The notes under the pieces: generated by a model
What the model saw: only the letters and a program-made list of their open reading frames with translations
The model's database searches: none
What the model was told of the DNA's origin: nothing
Made by a program: the position numbers and the translations under genes
Shown: piece by piece, positions 12,746 through 25,212 of the stretch
How the letters are laid out: every line of letters starts with the position of its first letter
How positions within the stretch are numbered: position 1 is the stretch's first letter
DNA from: Siphonodentalium dalli
Lineage: Eukaryota; Mollusca; Scaphopoda; Gadilida; Siphonodentaliidae
Length of the DNA stretch: 64,000 nucleotides
Direction of reading: 5' to 3'
Assembly: GCA_032622095.1 (NCBI GenBank)
Contig: CP136064.1
Location: 147,560,864-147,624,863, forward strand

Positions 12746-13124
12746 TAATGTATATTCCATGGAATTTGTTTTCACTGTTTTAACTTTCCACAAATGTGAA
12801 ATGAACGCTCTTTATTCATACAATTTTTTTTATCAGGAATAGGTTCTATAAACGCTCTTCAATTTGATATAAAGTTCTGCATTATTTTTTCACTCCAGGA
12901 GTATACGGTCACGATGTGCTTGGAATGACAGAACAAGGCGACTTTTGTGAGGCCACAGTCTACATCACTCTTCCGGGTGGCGACTGTTCATATGAGGATA
13001 GTGGTGATGGGAAGAGCGGAGGATATTAGTTAGTGATATGCTGATGGGGATGATGATGTATATACAATGTACTTAAATCATGTCATGCATCTACTTATCA
13101 TGTTACACGTATTGTGTCTCAGTA
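12746..13124. other. No gene seen
   Basis: Short low-complexity and unique DNA between the LTR-like pair and the foldback element. Confidence 0.4.
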
Positions 13125-14049
13125 TAGTCTGGTCGTTGAAGCATTGGACCTAGAACAAATTGTTTACAAGCTGTTTTTGGTATCATTTTGTCGGACAGAA
13201 CCTGGGGAACAACATATCCAAAATCCGCTAAAATCCGCTTTGGGGAAAATTTTTTAGAGCATTTTGAAAAAAGGTCCTATTTGTGTTTTTTAGGTATGAT
13301 TTTCCGTTTCTTATGAAATATACACATGAATGTTATTTAATTTAAAGTTATACACATGGCAGGAATATGCAACATAAACAAATTATTACTGTTGCCATGA
13401 CAGACGTATGTTATTTCGTCTACAATTTGATTCTAAAAATTCAAAATGGCGACCGAAATTGGTAAAATTTGACAATTTTCACTAAATTTCACCAGATCGT
13501 TTCCATTTATAAGAAATTTGGTTTAAATGGCCATTTGTACCAACATACACCACTTTAAATCAATGTCTGATAATTGTGAGCCATATCACGAGGATTGGGA
13601 ATTTGGGCCCTTCAAATTCGAAATAGATAGTACTAAATTTAGAAGAAAAATCAAATATTATTTTAATGCCAAGAATAACCACCAATCGAACACACCAGTG
13701 TACTTAATACTCATTAGACGTCAGATATGACCCACTAGTGTCCATTTTAGCAGAAACTAGGCAATCACTTCCAAAAATAGGGAAACTATGGCTACTGAAA
13801 GTAGTATAATTGGGAATTTTCGTTAAAGTTCACCAGATTGTTTCCATTTAGACGAAAAAACATGTAATGGGTAGCCCAACAGTAAATTATGTCGGACCCT
13901 AATCTGATAATACTGAGGTATATGTCGAGAATTTGTCCCTACAGTGTCCCAAAATGGCGGCGAATATTGCAATCGAAAGTCAAAAATATCTATTTCTATT
14001 TCTATTTGATTTTTAACTAAATATTCTCATATCCGCTATCGAATATAAT

Positions 14050-14640
14050 TTGATGAGTGTCCACAGCAACCAAACTAGTATCGAAATACATCAAATGAGT
14101 GTCAAAAACAACTTAACGCGTGTGCCAAACCATCTAAGGAGTGTACAACTACACAACAGGTGTCTCAACTGTCTTCTTAATAATATACAAAATTAATCGG
14201 TGAGTGTCCCAGTCCATAGAAGAGGCATTCCAAATCGGCCGACGAGTGTCCCAAACCACATAATATGTAACACAATCCACCAAAATAGTGTCAAAAACCA
14301 TCCAATTAGTGCCCAAACCAGTCCAATGTGTGCTCCATACCATCCAACGATTGCCATATGTCACCCATCGTGTGTCCCAATTCATGTATGTGGTGTCCCA
14401 AACCACACAAATGGGTGTCTCAAATCATCAAGTGTGTACCACAAACCATCCAATGGGTGTCCCAAACCAACATATGAGTGTCCATAATCACCCAATGAGT
14501 GTCACAAGCCACACGATGATTATCAAAACCAGCAGGAGTGTCTAAAACGTCCAACTAGTGTCTCAAACCATCCACTGAATGTCTCAGTAATTTAATGGGT
14601 GTCCCAAACTAGTGTACAAAACCATCCATCCAATATATTA
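14050..14640. repeat. 24-bp minisatellite, forward arm
   Basis: Degenerate units of the form GTGTCCCAAACCATCCAATG repeat about 24 times. Open frames with an 8-residue period on both strands are translations of this array. Confidence 0.85.
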
Positions 14641-14654
14641 GACTATGTTTTGGT

Positions 14655-15755
14655 AAACTCATTGGATGGTTTGACAAACTTACTTGATCGCTTGAAATAC
14701 CCGATGGAGGGTTTTGTACACCATTGTAGATGTATTGATATGACAGTTGGTTGTTGGTTCGCAACACCAGTCCTGTGCAGTTGATGGATAGGGAACTTGT
14801 TGGATGGTTTATGGTTTATGGTTTAGTTTTATGGTTTGGGTCACCCGCTTTGTGATTTGTGACTTCAGTTGGATGCTTTTGGGACACCAATTGGGTGGAG
14901 TGTTCACATTGAGTGGTTTGCGACACTCGCTATAGATTTTAGATACTGGTTATGTGCATTGAGACACTGCGTGGTCGATTGGGTCACTGGTTGGGTCGTT
15001 TGGGACACTAGTTGAATGGATTGAGACGACAGTTGTATGTTGTATGACATGGGCTACATATTGGATGTCTGCCTATCGTGTGGTTTCGAACACCCGATGG
15101 ATGGCTTGGTAACCGTGGTACACCCATTGCGTGATTTGGGGCACTGATTGAGTGGTTTGACACACTCAATTAGTGCTCATTGCATTTTTTACTCATATGA
15201 TGGTTATGGACACTCATTGGATATTTCTGGAACCTACTGGATGGCTTGGGACACAACTATTATGTTGTTTCGAACATAGGTTGCAACGTATGGAGCACTA
15301 CTGGTGTGGTTTGGGAACATTCGTTGAATGGTTTGTGGGTACTCAAGCAGGTGGATTGAGACACTCATTTTGTGGCTTGTGACACTCATTTTGGGTGAGT
15401 TGGAATACCAAATGCATGGTTTGGGGACTATATGTGTGAGTAATGTCACCAGTTGAGTATCGTTTGGGGAGCTACCTACATCAGTCTACATCAGTCTGGG
15501 TGGTTTGTGAAACTCGTTTGGTGGATTGGGACACCCCGACGATGGCTTAGAACAATGTTTGGATTTGGGGCGTCAGTCGTATGGATTTGGATACTTACAT
15601 GTTGTTGTTTTTTTTGGACACCAGATGGGTTTTGTAACTCTGTATATAGTTTGGCGGACTTGTGTGGTTTGGGACAATCATTTGATGTATTATGAAACTA
15701 TTGGTGGCTTTGTAAACTCGTATGGTGGCATATATGACTACATATTGGCTATACG
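14655..15755. repeat. 24-bp minisatellite, reverse arm
   Basis: The same unit in reverse complement (TTGGATGGTTTGGGACAC) runs from the switch near 14645 to about 15755. It is about twice as long as the forward arm and more diverged toward its outer end. Confidence 0.85.
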
Positions 15756-16189
15756 TTTATTCGATATCGTAATATTTAGTATAAAAACAAACAAACAAAA
15801 CTTCAATTGTTCACTTCCGACCGCCATTTTCGCTGTCATTTTGAAGACTGTTTAGACATCGAATTGCCCAATCCTCGGGATATGACTTACTATAACGGAT
15901 TAGGATTCGCCATTTTATAGTATGAGGGTCAAATTATGCACGAAATGACAGGCATAATTATGCTATAATAACAGGAATAATGCGTTTTTTTGTTGCAGGT
16001 TTCTGTCACATTAATACATTTAGAGGATACTGTAGTGAATGGTAGTGCACTCCAGGAAATTGCCGCCATATTGCCTCATAATATTCACGGCCACATGTTA
16101 GCGTCAAATAAGTTGGAGCAGACATCCTTACGAAAAAAATGGATCAAGTTTAATAATGGGGCCCAGTCTGGAGAAGCATTTTGGCAGAC

Positions 16190-17109
16190 CTGGTTCCCAG
16201 ACAAACATTCCAATTTTCACCATTTTCTTACATGTTTTCTTCGTTTTTATCTAAATTAACGACTTTCCCTTCATTAAACGCATGGATATTTTGGATATAT
16301 TGTTATATGGTCACATTTGGCAGTCAGGGAACTCGACTGAGCATTTATGGTTGGCAGATTTGTTTATTACAAAATTCCAATTTTCACCATTTTTGTTTAC
16401 ATATTCCAGTATTTTGACTTCTGGTTCATGGGGATTTTGGATGTTATTATATGAGTATAGTCACACTCAAAGAGACCAAAAGCATTTTTTTTTTCACGGT
16501 TGGGCGTTTCCTTCCATCCGTTTGACTGGACTAACAAGGAACTGCAGACTTGACACAAAAAAGCCACAAATAGGACCCTATTTCAAAGATATGTAGAAAT
16601 TTCCCCGAAATTTTTTATATATTGTTCGCCAGATTCTGTCCAATAAAATAAAACCAATAGCTTGTTACCAATTTAATATAGGTTCACCTTAAAATCTGAG
16701 TCTCAACCAGACTTGAAATTACAATTTTCACTATTTTTGTTTACATATTCCTGTCTTTTCACCCAAAATTGACGATTTTCCCACCCTGGGATTCACGGGG
16801 ATTTTGGTTATGTTATCATATGGATATAGTCACATTCAAACACACCAAAAGACATTGCATAGTGATTTGTTCACGGTTGGGTTTTTCTTTCCATCAGATT
16901 GACTAGACTAATAAGGAACAGCAAAATGTACACAAAAAGCCATAAATAGGACCCCATTTCAACGAGCTGTAGAAAATTTTCCCCAAAGCGGATTTTAGCG
17001 GATTTTGGATATATTGTTCCCCAGATTCTGCCCCACAAAATGACACAAAAAACAGCTTGTAAACAATTTGTTCTAGGTTCATCTCAAAATCGAGTCTCAA
17101 CGACCAGAC
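16190..17109. repeat. Right-arm tandem copies, about 385-bp unit
   Basis: Two long copies (about 16375-16730 and 16731-17109) and a partial one (from about 16200) share CAATTTTCACCATTTTTGTT, a GGGGATTTTGGATGTTAT-like block and ACTAACAAGGAAC. The outermost copy forms the terminal inverted repeat. Confidence 0.8.
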
Positions 17110-17111
17110 TA

Positions 17112-19290
17112 GTAATAAACCAATACATTACAAAAAAGACTGGTTGACAATCTATCTAAGTCCCAGTTGTACACTGAAGAAACAATCTAGTCAATATAAC
17201 TAACTTAGCTTAGTCAAACGTGTGTCCACTTGATGACTAACTTAGACACTTTATTCTCTCCTTGATGATGGCAGATTCAACACTTCCCATTTTTAATCTG
17301 TAAATTCCCGATTCACCATATCTATGCAATCGCGAAGACCCTTCTGATCTTGATTCATTGCTTACGTATAGTATCACAGAGAAAGAGGTCAAATGTGCAC
17401 TCAACACTGTCAAAAATGGCAAAGCCCCAGGAACCGACAATCTCTCATATGAACATTTAATATATGGAGGGGAATTTCTTCTATATATTATCGCATGCAT
17501 ATTATCCAAAATGATGGAGTTCAACCACATTCCAGAGCAAGCCAAACGTGGAATCACGATACCCCTACATAAGGGAGGGAACAAAGGCAAAACAATGTTC
17601 GACAACTACCGTACCATAACGTTACTCCCCGTGATATATAAACTACTGGAGAAAGAAACCGTTACACTTGAGTTGATAAAGTACAGCCACTGCAGAATGG
17701 CTTCCAGAAAGGGGTGAGCAGCATAAATACGTCTTTCATGATCCATGAGAGCATCGCGTATACCTTGGAAAATCATAGTCCCCTGTTTTCATGATTTCTT
17801 GACACTCGCAAAGCATTTGACACAGTTTGGATTAACGGGCTGCTCATAAAGCTGTACGATAAAGGATACTCGGGGAAAATTTGGCACATTTTTTAAGCTT
17901 TATTACTGAATACCAAGTGTGCAGTTCGCTTTAATAACTGCACGTCTAGATTGGTCGATACACAACAAGGTACCAAACACGTCTAGATTGGTCGATACAC
18001 AACAATGTACCAAACAAGGATAATTCTTTCTCCTCTATTTTGTATATTTATTGATGACCTTTTGTATCAGCTTCAGTCGTGTCAGTATGGTCTGTCTTTG
18101 AACTTCATTAGTTGTGCCTGCCCCACCCAGGCGGACGGTATGACACTATTGTCAGTTACAGGGCCAGGTCTACAGTTCCTTTGTGATATATGTAGACATG
18201 GAGGTTTATGTACAACCAAGATAAATGTAAATAGTGTTTTTCAATGAACTTGAAACCATGCGCAAGCACAGAACACACAAACAGTGGAATAGTTGTGATA
18301 AACCAGTAATGGAGTCCGATAATATCAAACATCTCGGCATTGTGTTAAACAGAGACAATCATGTAACTCAATTTAGCGAAATGATAAGAGACAAAATTCG
18401 GTCAGTTTATCTCATGTTAAGCAAGGCTGGATGTATTCAGGGGCAATAACTCCTCCTAGCTCGAAAATTATATATGAGTCAATAGTCATCCCAACTAGCC
18501 TTTACGGTTCCGAACTGTAGTGCAACATATCATCAGCAAACGTGCTAAAATTAGAAAGAGCCCACATATTTTGCTTGAAACAAATGCAAGGACTCCCATC
18601 ACGTAATTGAACAGATGTCGTTCAGGGACTTATGGGAATAGGCACACTAAAAGTCTTGTTTCCATCATAGACAAACGCAAACTCACTTTCTTTGCTAATC
18701 TCTGTCATGCGCGTGATGACAAAAACTAAAAAAGGTCTTCCAATCGAGATTAAATGACCACTTCACACATGGTAGTCTTGGAGACTCATCATTCATATGT
18801 GAGATAAGAGATGTAGCTAAAATATATGGTCTGTATGATTACACAGAACGGCACCTTCCCACCACAATATATATGGAAAACCTTAGTGAAATCTAACATA
18901 TATCTTAAACAAGAGCAAGCTTGGAGATACAGAATGGAACAGGACATGTCACTCGCCTCAATTTCAAACTGCTATACAACCTTAAAAGTATCACCACTTC
19001 GGACCTCTCCTTTTCTGAAAAAAACTGTATAATTGTGGGCAAGCTACTTGCACAATCTATTATCGCGGGGCTCGGAAAGTGCCACCTATGCAACTGTACG
19101 TATAACAATGTCGTCGAACATGTCATTATACACTGTTCTAATAATACCTTGAGCATAATAAGGAGTGATATATGGTATTCCATCCTTAAACCTTTGAACA
19201 CTGACTCCCTGCGCCTTACGGTACTCTCACCCTGGGTTCCAAGAGCTATTCTAACCGGTTTTGGGCACCATCTTGACATCCAGGTTTAGT
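17112..19290 (+). pseudogene. LINE reverse transcriptase and C-terminal domain (broken)
   Basis: In several frames the order of a LINE ORF2 can be followed. VKNGKAPGTDNLSYEHL and NYRTITLLPVIYKLLEK lie at 17358-17720, DTRKAFDTVW (motif A) at about 17800, LSPLFCIFIDDLL and ACPTQADGMTLLS at 18005-18250. The last is the catalytic ADD position with its second Asp changed to Gly. Further on are ESDNIKHLGIVL (18234-18449) and a C-terminal zinc knuckle CHLCNCTYNNVVEHVIIHC (about 19080-19140). Frameshifts, stops and a 37-bp tandem duplication at 17943-18016 make it non-functional. The enzyme would copy LINE RNA at a nicked target. Confidence 0.8.
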
Positions 19291-19319
19291 ATTGACATAA
19301 ATATACCACGTATCCGAAA

Positions 19320-20015
19320 CTTCACACGCGGGTTTATATTGTACCAGTGATCATGTTGGCCCATGTATGATTTGTCAGCTATTCACCCCTAGCAACGGTT
19401 GTTAGGTAACTACCCTGAATTGCAATATACCCCGAAAATGTAAGTGATGCCATTAATAGCTCACACCAATGAGTTTATTATTGTGTCAATTCAATGGGGG
19501 ACATATGGTAGTGGTGGGTTTGGCCAAAAATGGATAATAACTTACAAGAAAGGGTAGCAACGGTTGCTAAGCAAACACCAAACGGTAATTGAATAGCGGC
19601 GAATCTTTTTGATCTCAAAGATATTCTACTGTTTAAGATAACATTTTGACATCTGTGTTTGGTACAACTATAAATGGGATATGTTTTCAAAATTTCACAT
19701 GGGGGTTCCTATCAAATCAGAGATAATTTTAACATATGGTATGCAATGTCAGCTAATTGCTCCCTAGCAACGGTTGCTGAGCAACTACACTGAATTGCAA
19801 TATACCCCGATAATGTAAGTGATATGACATTAATAGCCACCCCAATGAGTTTATTATTGTGTCAATTCAATGGGGGACATATGGTAGTGGTGGGGTTGGC
19901 CAGTGATAATTTTAACATAGGTATGTACTCCATAGCAACCGTTGCTATGCACCTACCCAGAATTGCAATATACATCGAAAATATAGCCAATGACACCATT
20001 AGTTCACTCAAATAG
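19320..20015. repeat. 376-bp tandem repeat with X-box-like sites
   Basis: The block GTCAATTCAATGGGGGACAT recurs at 19485 and 19861, with flanking segments (GAATTGCAATATAC, CAATGAGTTTATTATTGTGT) repeating at the same offset. Each unit carries one or more palindromes such as GTTGCTAAGCAAC near 19390, 19557, 19747 and 19930. No coding content. Confidence 0.85.
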
Positions 20016-20159
20016 ATGTATAATCTTGCCACCTTAGAGTGAGAGTTAATGTATTTACGGTGTGGATAAAAAGGGACATCTAGCCTAAGTAAGGCCAATA
20101 TAAAAAAAATGGCTAGATTGTTATCCCTGCCCGCCCCGATCTTAAAGGGCCGTCTCGAA

Positions 20160-20600
20160 ATTTTGTATTAAAAAACAAAATTGAATAATAAAATTTTTTT
20201 TTTTAATTTTTAATTTTTAATGGTGTTTAATTGACTATATAAAATGTACAAACTTATACAAATTTTAAACAGAAAGATACATGAGGAATAATTTGATTGA
20301 GGGATAGGTATTATTTTATACTTGACTGCAGTGTTGACTGTGTTAATATATATTTAGCCTGAGATAATAACATTGCCTCTTTTATTTATTACTGCATTTC
20401 TAGACTAGAAATAACATTAAATACAGTTGAATTTCACAATTTCAATTTAACATTTTGAAAAATAATAAATTTTTATTTTTAATCTTTCTGTTTAAAATTT
20501 GTATAAGTTTGTCTATTTTGTGTGGCGGATAGCGGCAAATAGCAGCAGATAGGCATATTTTTTGTACAATAGTACAACAATGCAAGTCTAAAATATTGTT
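20160..20600. repeat. AT-rich inverted repeat, MITE-like
   Basis: AAACTTATACAAATTTTAAA (about 20250) is matched in inverse by TTTAAAATTTGTATAAGTTT (about 20490), with AAAGAT/ATCTTT and poly-A/T stretches alongside. Termini and target duplication are unclear. Confidence 0.55.
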
Positions 20601-20716
20601 TTTTTGGATACCAGTTTTAGTGAGGTTTTTTTTTATATTTCCTGCTCTTCATATTGAAGGTGACTGTAACTAAAAGTTACCAAAAGAGGCTGTGACACTT
20701 GATTGAAAAATAAAAT

Positions 20717-20755
20717 CCCCCCCACCCCCCCCCCCCCCCCCCCCCCCACCCCAGG
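20717..20755. repeat. Poly-C tract
   Basis: A cytosine run with single A interruptions. A similar CACCCACCCACCC-containing stretch follows at about 20808-20870, with a relative at about 49870-49925, suggesting a dispersed repeat carrying poly-C. Confidence 0.9.
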
Positions 20756-20899
20756 GGTCGGAAAAAATGTCAGACCCGAGGCTGAAAATTTGTTTGGAGC
20801 ACTTCGGACACCCACCCACCCCCTGCAGGCAAAAAACATATTTTTTTCCGCGAAGATTTCAGACACCCACCCCCAAAAACCATACAAAAACAGTTTAAA

Positions 20900-22330
20900 A
20901 CAGCATTTTTAATAAACAATATATAGTTCCAATGGATGATAAACATGTTGTTACAAGTTTAATTAGTCATGTGAATCTAGGAAGACTTATTGATGACCCT
21001 GAATAGCTACAAGATAACTCAGCAGATAGAATGAGATCACATGTGACGTCACCACTACTATAGAGTTGTGAAAGACCAGCCACGTGCCTACCTATAGTGC
21101 CTAAAATATCTTAAATCACTGGATGTCTTTGGGACAAACCAATTTTATTTGAATAAACCGAATGATTTTCCTCTCATTTTATTTATATCCAAATAATGTG
21201 TAATCAATACAATTTGTTTAACACTGAAATTCCTAAATATCTGTCAAAATACTTTCAGTGAGATTGCAAAGATGATGCATCAAATGTAAAGTACCGATAT
21301 GTGTTTAAGAATAGTCAACAGATCAGAGAATAAACGATATTCGAATTGTCTCATTCAGACAAATATGTACTAAAACAACCTTGTATTTATTATTTGTATG
21401 TAATTTGAGGCTGCTATGGGCCATCTGAACCTCCCCGACGTCCCTTCGTGATATTACTCAGATGACATTACACTGCGCTCGAGATTAATTTGCAAAATAT
21501 GTGTCTTAAAGTGATGTGAAACGTAAATTGAACCTCACAATTGAGTTCCCTGCGTTATTATGTGGAAAGACTGAATAAAATAACCCCCATACACGAAATG
21601 CCCCAACCAGATATCAGTTTGTACTAATTATACGGCCACGTAACTAACTATTTACTTTCCCTCAATCGGGACGAATAATTCCACTGTAAACGCGAAATAA
21701 ATACACTAACGAGTTGTCGTGTGCAGTCGCGGAAACACCCGAACACTTCCGACTTGGTCGGGATTGAGTCGGCTTTCGTTCTCAGAAAATAGCTTCCGTG
21801 GAGGGAGGCCGTTTGCTGGAATAGCGTAACATCAGCTTAATAAAACGAAAAACAAGCGGTATAGTCAATTCGAATGGGAGGGATATAAAAGGAATTATTG
21901 CCTGAAATCACCAACGGAAGAACATTGACCGAGTTATGAAAGAATTATAATCAAAGTGGTCATGATCGAGCAATGAACAACGGTAACAGTTGAAAATGTT
22001 ACTATTTATAGAAATTTGTAATCGTTGCAGATCGTTGACCGATTTTATGATCGATATACAGCAGATACAGTCTCGTGCAGAAAGAGATGTCTTACATGTG
22101 TATTTCAAACTGTTTAATTACCTGTGCTATGCTACATGTGTGCCATATTGCTATTCACTATTCTAGTACAGACCGTATTTGTTTGGGACAGCGATGGTGA
22201 TATAGATATCCATATGGAATTATGTTTTCTTCAATTTTTGAGTTTATATAGGCCCAAATAAATATACCATAAGATGGACTCAATCATTGACAGTTAAAAT
22301 TGGATGGAAGTAAAGAAGTGTTGTGTATTT
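20900..22330. other. AT-rich DNA, no gene seen
   Basis: No open frame with a domain, no tandem array and no transposon end recognised. Confidence 0.45.
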
Positions 22331-22335
22331 GCACT

Positions 22336-22955
22336 AAGTAAGCGCAATTGCTTTATGCTTAAGCGCAAATATTTGTATGCAAATAAATAATAAATGTAAA
22401 AAAGACTCCCATGTGATTTGCTCTAAACTCAAATTAACTCAGGCCATAAAACATTACTCAAACATAGGTGAGGACTCCACCCAGATCCCATACTAAGACT
22501 GAGGAAACCAGTTGGAGATAGGTACATGTATTTGCTTAAGCATAATTCATTTCAATTACGCTTAACTAAGCTTAAGTGTAAATGAAATCCACTTAAGCGT
22601 AAATGAGTTGCGCTTAACCGTAATTCATATACACTCCCATTGAACTCCACATACTCAAGCTGAAATGGATGCAACCACATTACTAATGCCAGTAAGTTAA
22701 CATACATCAGATTATACAAATATACATATAAGGTAAGACAGCCGATGAAATTATTGCTCTTAATATAATTCCAATGTATTATGATAACGCATAAGTCAAT
22801 TATGCTTAAGCGTAAATGATTACATTAAGAGAACTGATTTATGCTTAAGCGTAAATTATTTATGCAATTAGTTAATATAAAATGTGAAAATGAATCATTT
22901 GCGCTTAAGCGCAAGTATATGTCTATCAATATATTTGCGCTTAAGCGCAAATACC
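22336..22955. repeat. CTTAAG palindrome cluster, left
   Basis: Imperfect to perfect copies of TTGCGCTTAAGCGCAA are scattered at intervals of about 20-60 bp, for example near 22360, 22555, 22600, 22850, 22905 and 22940. Similar clusters occur at 41938-48000 in association with the same flanking repeat. Confidence 0.8.
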
Positions 22956-23535
22956 TAACACTCACTTACTTCCCTCTGATTGTGAATGATAGAGTCCATC
23001 TCATAGTATATTATCATGGACCCATAGTAGTAGCCCCATATAATACTGAAACATTGAAGAAAAAATATTTCCATATGCATATATCAGCATCTCTGTCCCT
23101 GGTGTCCCAAGAATTGGTGCCTCACTCCCAGAGCTCTAGTATATTTTATTAAAGGGACATCTCCTACACAGATATATACCATTTCCATGGCCATGAATAT
23201 GGAATTCGGGGTTACTGGGGACTCGCTTCCCTCATATGGTGTACTTATTGACTTGAAATTGGGGAAAACCCCAATTTTCATATTATCAGCATCCCTGTCC
23301 CCAAGAATGTGTGTCTCCATCCCAGAGATCTAGTATATTTTATAAAGGAGATATATCCTGCACATATCTCTACCATTTCCATGGTCATAAAAGAGATATT
23401 GGGGTTACTGTGGGGGGTGCTTCCCTCATATGGTGGGTCTGTGCCATTTAAAATTAATTCAGGGGGGTGATATCAATGCATATTAATTTTTATTTGCGCA
23501 AATGATTTACACTGAAGCGCAAATGATAGATGTTA
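22895..23535. repeat. Dispersed repeat, inverted mate of 41938-42550
   Basis: The block is bounded by GCGCTTAAGCGC-type palindromes and contains two to three tandem units. Each unit has a CATATGAGGGAAGC/GTTACTG motif, CCATTTCCATGG, a TATATTTTAT segment and CAGCATCCCTGTCCC. Reverse complemented it aligns along its length with 41938-42550, and single units recur at 43190-43420 and 44750-45165. No coding content. Confidence 0.8.
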
Positions 23536-23582
23536 TTTTGCGAAATATTTGCGCTTGATCGGTAAATGAATAATAAATGTGA

Positions 23583-24590
23583 AATGGGTATCCCATACAT
23601 GAAATGCCGTATCTATATGCTATAGCGCGTATATCATACAGGTCTGGGTGAACCACCGATCAATCAATAACAGCCCGATCGGGCTAAAGTAGACCGATCA
23701 GGCTAAAATAGACCGATCGTTCTTTCACAGCCAGCTTGAATCTTGGATAAAGGGAGTAGGCCTACTCTAAATTGTTCTTTCAAGTGAAATAGGCCTCCCA
23801 TACATGAAACGCCTTATCTATATACTATAGCGCGCATACCCTACAGGTCTGGGTGAACCACCGATCAATCAATAACAGCCCGATCGGGCTAAAGTAGACC
23901 GATCAGGCTAAAATAGACCGATCGTTCTTTCACAGCCAGCTTGAATCTTGGATAAAGGGAGTAGGCCTACTCTAAATTGTTCTTTCAAGTGAAATAGGCC
24001 TCCCATACATGAAACGCCTTATCTATATACTATAGCGCGCATACCCTACAGGTCTGGGTGAACCACCGATCAATCAATAACAGCCCGATCGGGCTAAAGT
24101 AGACCGATCAGGCTAAAATAGACCGATCGTTCTTTCACAGCCAGCTTGAATCTTGGATAAAGGGAGTAGGCCTACTCTAAATTGTTCTTTCAAGTGAAAT
24201 AGGCCTCCCACACATGAAACGCCTTATCTATATACTATAGCGCGCATACCCTACAGGTCTGGGTGAACCACTGATCAATCAATAATAGCCCGATCGGGCT
24301 AAAATAGACCGATCGGTCTTTCACAGCCAGCCTGAATCTTGGATAAAGGGAGTAGGCCTACTATAAATTGTTCTTTCAAGTGAAATAGGCCTCCCATACA
24401 TAAAACGCCTTATCTATATCCTATAGTGCGCATATCCTACAGGTCTGGGTGAACCACCGATCAATCAATAATAGCCCGATCGGGCTAAAATATACCGATC
24501 GGGCTAAAATAATCCCATCGGTCTTTCACAGCCAGCATAAATCTTGGATAAAGGGAGTAGGCCTACTCTAAATTGTTCTTTCAAGTTACA
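23583..24590. repeat. 205-bp satellite, five copies
   Basis: GGTCTGGGTGAACC marks the units at 23641, 23846, 24051, 24256 and 24442, giving periods of 205, 205, 205 and 186. The fourth unit lacks about 19 bp of the CCGATCAGGCTAAAATAGA sub-repeat, which explains the short last interval. The middle copies are almost identical, so homogenisation was recent. Each unit has facing CCGATC/GATCGG motifs. Confidence 0.95.
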
Positions 24591-25203
24591 ACCATTTTTT
24601 TGTAAAAAAATTATTCTGATTCATTTTGAAACTAATGAAAGACAATTTTGAAACTAATGAAAGACAATGTATAATTTTTTGCTGGTATATTCATCATAAA
24701 TTTGAACAAATCTTCAAGCAAACAAAATTTCAATATTCAAGAAATCTCTTATAACAGTGTCAGGAAGACCAATCGATCTAGCTCAGCACGATTGGTCTAT
24801 TGTGATGTCAAATATTATTGAAATATTGCTTATAATTTTCATTTACAGAAGTCAATAATTCGCATGCAGATAACTTCACCTTGTATTCGGCCAAATATGT
24901 TGACGTTAGATTAGAAGGCAGAATTCCCAGATTTGTTTATTATTGGTGAACCTGGATAATTTCGGAGGTGTGTCAATCGTCTTTTGCACACTGTGAATGT
25001 ATACGTACTCATTCTCTCCTAAATTTGCAAAAATCCATATATATATAAATATATATACAGAGTGTGAAAACGTTGTTAGTTGCCAAATAATTGTCGACAT
25101 TTTACTTAGAAAACTTGAATGCAAAAACTATGATAGGCCCCCTATTATTTTGTTTGTTTTTTTCTCTTTTTGTTGAATCTACTTTCGTTATCGACATGCC
25201 GGC
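24591..25203. other. AT-rich DNA, no gene seen
   Basis: A 10-bp inverted pair (AGACCAATCG / CGATTGGTCT) lies at about 24766-24798. No coding signal. Confidence 0.45.
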
Positions 25204-25212
25204 CTTTGTTTT
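25204..25212. repeat. 9-bp target duplication, left
   Basis: CTTTGTTTT here is repeated at 49376-49384, just outside the other end of the MULE-like element. Confidence 0.85.

Larger units (their letters stand above)
13125..17111. mobile_element. Foldback element, TA-flanked, 4 kb
   Basis: The ends are inverted: GTCTGGTCGTTGA from 13127 and its complement ending at 17109, both bounded by TA. The match continues inward for about 185 bp (13127-13310 against 16925-17109), sharing AGAACAAATTGTTTACAAGC and AAAATCCGCTAAAATCCGC. Between them lies a 24-bp minisatellite that reverses orientation near 14645. Copies of part of the right arm repeat in tandem at 16190-17109. No transposase is visible. It splits the LINE sequence. 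Confidence 0.8.

Noticed and set aside
14149-15855. Several overlapping open frames on both strands with Trp/Asp/Thr- or His/Pro-rich patterns
   Set aside because: The 8-residue period equals the 24-bp minisatellite; they are translations of the array.
23715-24545. CACAGCCAGC words in the 205-bp satellite, reminiscent of the miR-2 family core
   Set aside because: The seed base differs from the known family, there is no hairpin with the word in a stem, and the word is simply part of the satellite unit.
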